This document shows, piece by piece, positions 40,600-43,143 of a stretch of DNA of 43,143 nt. Position numbers and translations under genes: made by a program. How positions within the stretch are numbered: position 1 is the stretch's first letter; each line of letters opens with the position of its first letter. The stretch comes from UBA8337 sp049889915. GTDB lineage: Bacteria; Pseudomonadota; Alphaproteobacteria; RS24. Location: contig JBMHCM010000050.1 in NCBI GenBank assembly GCA_049889915.1, positions 1-43,143 of the forward strand. The letters run 5' to 3'. The notes beneath the pieces were generated by a model, which had not been told where the DNA came from, made no database searches, and saw only the letters and a list, made by a program, of their open reading frames with translations.

Positions 40600-40799
40600 T
40601 GGCCAAATGCCCGATATGCAAGCAGGCCGAGCTGGTTGGCAAATATCGGCCGTTTTGCTCAAAACGCTGCGCCGATGTCGATTTGCATCGCTGGATGGGC
40701 GGTCAATATAGCGTGCCGGCGGTCGAGCCGCCCGATGATTTCGACGCTGAGATTGAAAAAGCCATTGCCGAACAAGCGGCCCCGGATGAAATGCATTAA
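40599..40799 (+). CDS. yacG: DNA gyrase inhibitor YacG
   Basis: A 66-residue zinc-finger protein that binds GyrB and inhibits gyrase in E. coli. The CPIC and FCSKRC pairs give the four zinc cysteines. The C-terminus is acidic. GAGGAGG lies just before ATG 40599, which overlaps the RNase E/G stop. Confidence 0.95.
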   Translation: MAKCPICKQAELVGKYRPFCSKRCADVDLHRWMGGQYSVPAVEPPDDFDAEIEKAIAEQAAPDEMH

Positions 40800-40878
40800 T
40801 CGCGCCAGCACCGCTGGACAGGCTGCGCGCCATAGCCTATAAACAGCGCACTTCGGCAGTGCGTGTCACCGCCGGATC

Positions 40879-40954
40879 GCCCAGGTAGCTCAGTTGGTAG
40901 AGCAGCGGATTGAAAATCCGCGTGTCGGTGGTTCGATTCCGCCCCTGGGCACCA
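40879..40954 (+). tRNA. tRNA-Phe (anticodon GAA)
   Basis: Acceptor GCCCAGG pairs with CCTGGGC, and ACCA ends the gene. The D arm GCTC-AGTTGGTA-GAGC, anticodon arm GCGGA-TTGAAAA-TCCGC and T arm CGGTGG-TTCGATT-CCGCC are intact. It is 76 bases with CCA encoded. It sits 79 bases after yacG, a usual place in this class. Confidence 0.97.
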
Positions 40955-41047
40955 CTTTCCTCCCAAAACGAAACTGTTCCGCGTGCGGCTTTTGCTTGTC
41001 GTACGCCCGCGTCTGCGACATCATATGGCGCAATTAGGGAGGGATTT

Positions 41048-42772
41048 ATGATTTTGCGTTTTACCGGCTCTTTGCTTGCTGCCGTTTTTTTATCGGTCAC
41101 GCTATCGACCGGCGTGGTTCGGGCGGAAATGCCGTCCCCCAAGCCGGCCGTCAATCCGGCGCTGGCCAAGCATTTGAAGAAATTCATCAAGCCGCGCCTG
41201 CGCAAAATCACCGATAAGGTCTATTGGGCGCAATATTATGATTATTCCAGCTTCGGCTTTTTGGTCGGCAAGCAAGGCGTTATCGCCATTGATTGCGGCT
41301 GGTGGCCCGGCGCCACCAAGCGGGCGCTGAAGGATTTGCGCAAAATCACCGACAAACCGGTAACACATATTGTCTATACGCATGGTCATGCCGATCATAT
41401 TGCCGGTTGTCCGGGGATGGTGGAGCAGCCCGGCCAGAAGATTGAGATTATCGCGCATGAGGATTATCTGCGCTATCGCAATGAGGTTGTGTCGTCGCGC
41501 ATGCCGTTTATTTCGCGCCGCGCCACCGACCAGATGGGCTTTTTGCTGCAACAAAGCAATGCCGGCAGTGTCGGCGCCGGTGTCGGCCCCGGTTTTTATG
41601 ATGGCGATACCGGCTATCGGCCGCCAACCCGGCTGATTAAAGACGGCGATGTGCTGAAAATTGACGGCCACACATTATCGTTCATTGAAGCGAAAGCCGA
41701 TATTGATGATGCGGTTGCCGTATATCTGCCGAAAGAAAAAATCCTGTTCCCCGGCGATGCGGTGCACGGCACCGGTCCGGTGATTGCCTCGCCACGGCAA
41801 GAAAAGGGTCGTGACCCGATGAATTGGATGGACTCGCTGGACCGGCTGACCCGCTTGGATGTCGATGTTTTGCTGCCGGGCCATGGGCCGATTTATCTCG
41901 ACAAGCAGGCCTCGCGCCGCATCATGGAAGATGTCCGCGATACCATTCAATATATTGTCGACCATATTGTACGCGGTCTTAATGCAGGCGATATGCGCGA
42001 GGATATTATTGCTTCGCTCAAATTGCCGCCGCATTTGGCCAATCACCCCGACCTTGGCTGGTATTATCACAGCCTGACCTTCGTGGCGCGTGGCATTCAC
42101 GCCAATTTCGCCGGCTGGTGGGGCGATGATTTTGTCGGCATGTTTGAACAAGAACCGAATAAATTGGCGAAAAGCTATGTCGCCGCCATGGGCGGGCTGA
42201 CGGCGGTTTTGGACAGAGCCGATAAGGCCGGCGCTACCGGCGATTGTGTTTTTGCCGGCCGCCTCTTGGCGCATGCGCTGCGGGTCGCGCCGGACAATAA
42301 GCGCGCCAAGCGGCTGATGACCAAATGCCTGCGCGATGTCGCTTATGCGGCCGAAAGCACCAGCCAACGCAATTATATGCTGGCCATGGCGGCTGAACTG
42401 AACAGCAGCTATGACCGCTCAAAAACCCGGCCATTTGTCGGTGTCGCCAATTTGCTGGCCCAAGTGCCGAGTAAAAACCTGTTGTCGACCCTGACGCCGC
42501 GTCTGAAGCGAGAGCAAACCCTGCAAATGGATAAAAGCATTGGCCTGAAAATCAGCGGCACGGGTGAGCTGTTTACGCTGAACATTCGCCGCGGCGTGTT
42601 TCGCATTGCCGAGGGTCTCGATCGTGACGACCTGCCGATGATAACCGCCTCGCGCGCCGCGCTTATCGGCTTTGCCACACGGCGGCTGGGCTTTGCCCGC
42701 GCCATTGACGAGGGCATGGTGTCGGTGGATGATAAGCAACAAGCCAAGGCATTTTTCGCATTTGTGAATTAA
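41048..42772 (+). CDS. Exported metallo-beta-lactamase-fold hydrolase, alkyl-sulfatase type
   Basis: A 574-residue exported enzyme. The signal peptide is residues 1-26 (ending STGVVRA). The metal motif HGHADH lies at 112-117, with further ligands likely in FPGDAVHG and LLPGHGP. A dimerisation region follows (LGWYYHSLTFVARGIHANF, GGLTAVLDRADKAG) and an SCP2-like C-terminal domain, matching SdsA1-type alkyl sulfatases, which cleave long-chain alkyl sulfates. GGGAGGGA precedes ATG 41048. A longer frame would start inside tRNA-Phe. It is 21 bases before an amidohydrolase gene. The exact substrate is not certain. Confidence 0.85.
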   Translation: MILRFTGSLLAAVFLSVTLSTGVVRAEMPSPKPAVNPALAKHLKKFIKPRLRKITDKVYWAQYYDYSSFGFLVGKQGVIAIDCGWWPGATKRALKDLRKITDKPVTHIVYTHGHADHIAGCPGMVEQPGQKIEIIAHEDYLRYRNEVVSSRMPFISRRATDQMGFLLQQSNAGSVGAGVGPGFYDGDTGYRPPTRLIKDGDVLKIDGHTLSFIEAKADIDDAVAVYLPKEKILFPGDAVHGTGPVIASPRQEKGRDPMNWMDSLDRLTRLDVDVLLPGHGPIYLDKQASRRIMEDVRDTIQYIVDHIVRGLNAGDMREDIIASLKLPPHLANHPDLGWYYHSLTFVARGIHANFAGWWGDDFVGMFEQEPNKLAKSYVAAMGGLTAVLDRADKAGATGDCVFAGRLLAHALRVAPDNKRAKRLMTKCLRDVAYAAESTSQRNYMLAMAAELNSSYDRSKTRPFVGVANLLAQVPSKNLLSTLTPRLKREQTLQMDKSIGLKISGTGELFTLNIRRGVFRIAEGLDRDDLPMITASRAALIGFATRRLGFARAIDEGMVSVDDKQQAKAFFAFVN

Positions 42773-42793
42773 GGCGAAATCGGAGGGGAACCC

Positions 42794-43143
42794 ATGCGCT
42801 ATGATCTGATTATCCGTAACGGTTTGGTTTATGACGGCACCGGCGCACCGGCGCGCCACGCCGATATTGCGGTCACTGACGGCAAAATTGCCAAAATTGC
42901 CGCCAGCATTGACGGCACGGCGACGAAAGAAGTGGATGCCGCCGGCAAAGCGGTAACCCCCGGCTTTGTTGATGTGCATACCCATTATGACGGGCAGGCG
43001 ACATGGGACGACCATTTGACGCCGTCTTCCAATCTCGGTTCCACCACGGTTGTGATGGGTAATTGCGGCGTCGGCGTTTCGCCGTGCCGTGCTGAAGACC
43101 GCGAGGGTTTGGTGGAGTTGATGGAAGGGGTGGTAGAAAATAC
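42794..43143 (+). CDS. Amidohydrolase family protein (N-acyl-D-amino-acid deacylase type), 3' truncated
   Basis: The first 116 codons of a metal-dependent amidohydrolase; the gene runs past the window edge. YDLIIRNGLVYDGTGAPA and TPGFVDVHTHYDGQ, with the HxH metal motif, are typical of the D-aminoacylase group (amidohydrolase family 3). GGAGGGG lies 5 bases before ATG 42794. It is 21 bases after the alkyl-sulfatase-like gene and probably in one operon with it. The substrate cannot be named. Confidence 0.88.
   Translation, partial: MRYDLIIRNGLVYDGTGAPARHADIAVTDGKIAKIAASIDGTATKEVDAAGKAVTPGFVDVHTHYDGQATWDDHLTPSSNLGSTTVVMGNCGVGVSPCRAEDREGLVELMEGVVEN

Noticed and set aside
40910..41047. N-terminal extension of the metallo-beta-lactamase gene
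   Set aside because: It would start inside tRNA-Phe; ATG 41048 has a strong ribosome site and a signal peptide.

Overview
The window reads as chromosomal DNA of a free-living alphaproteobacterium, probably an aquatic one of middling GC content (judged by eye). The main signs are a class I lysyl-tRNA synthetase, a long two-domain dCTP deaminase, a SAM-II riboswitch in front of metZ, and the cluster murA / DUF2948 / hisD / UPF0262 / infA / maf / ribonuclease E-G / yacG / tRNA-Phe, which is characteristic of that class. Genes are tightly packed, with many 4-base ATGA overlaps. I see no phage block, transposase, integrase or CRISPR array.

Layout. 1-4.7 kb: the C-terminal half of an RND efflux pump, convergent with a metZ-apaG-trkH run that is controlled by a SAM-II riboswitch and an intrinsic terminator. 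4.7-7.2 kb: dCTP deaminase, an FMN-dependent hydroxy-acid oxidase, then a tRNA-Gly preceded by a 42-base direct repeat. 7.2-10 kb (minus): a membrane glycosyltransferase whose stop lies inside the antisense of that tRNA, a sterol-desaturase-type oxidase and a TerB-like protein. 10-18 kb (plus): lysyl-tRNA synthetase, DUF952, pyrD, arsC, an HSL-type hydrolase, and a helicase/PdeM pair of the ligase-associated DNA damage response. 18-23.5 kb: a minus-strand tauE / TIGR02186 / ccdA / DUF3429 operon, an alpha/beta hydrolase, a tandem hotdog thioesterase and an exported single-cysteine MsrB. 23.8-28.9 kb: a thiolase, a small membrane protein, and nrdA-nrdB behind a dense control region (DnaA box, paired NrdR-like boxes over the promoter, a long structured leader). 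28.9-31.6 kb: a glutathione transferase, an orphan gene-transfer-agent-type holin and a photolyase/cryptochrome. 31.7-33.8 kb: the most unusual locus, an inverse-autotransporter-type beta-barrel with no passenger, followed by an unrecognised secreted protein with eight cysteines and a strong terminator. 33.8-43.1 kb: a membrane protein, tRNA-Thr, a zinc-ribbon protein, a small basic protein overlapping murA, the housekeeping cluster, tRNA-Phe, an exported alkyl-sulfatase-like metallo-beta-lactamase hydrolase and the start of an amidohydrolase.

The genes serve ordinary housekeeping (deoxynucleotide supply, methionine synthesis, peptidoglycan precursors, histidine, translation) together with stress and repair functions (photolyase, LAR helicase/PdeM, MsrB, glutathione transferase). 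The best candidates for something undescribed are the beta-barrel/secreted-protein pair (31679-33761) and the nrdAB control region (25409-25829). The clearest regulatory element is the metZ riboswitch (4480-4578). All assignments come from reading the sequence. No database search was run.
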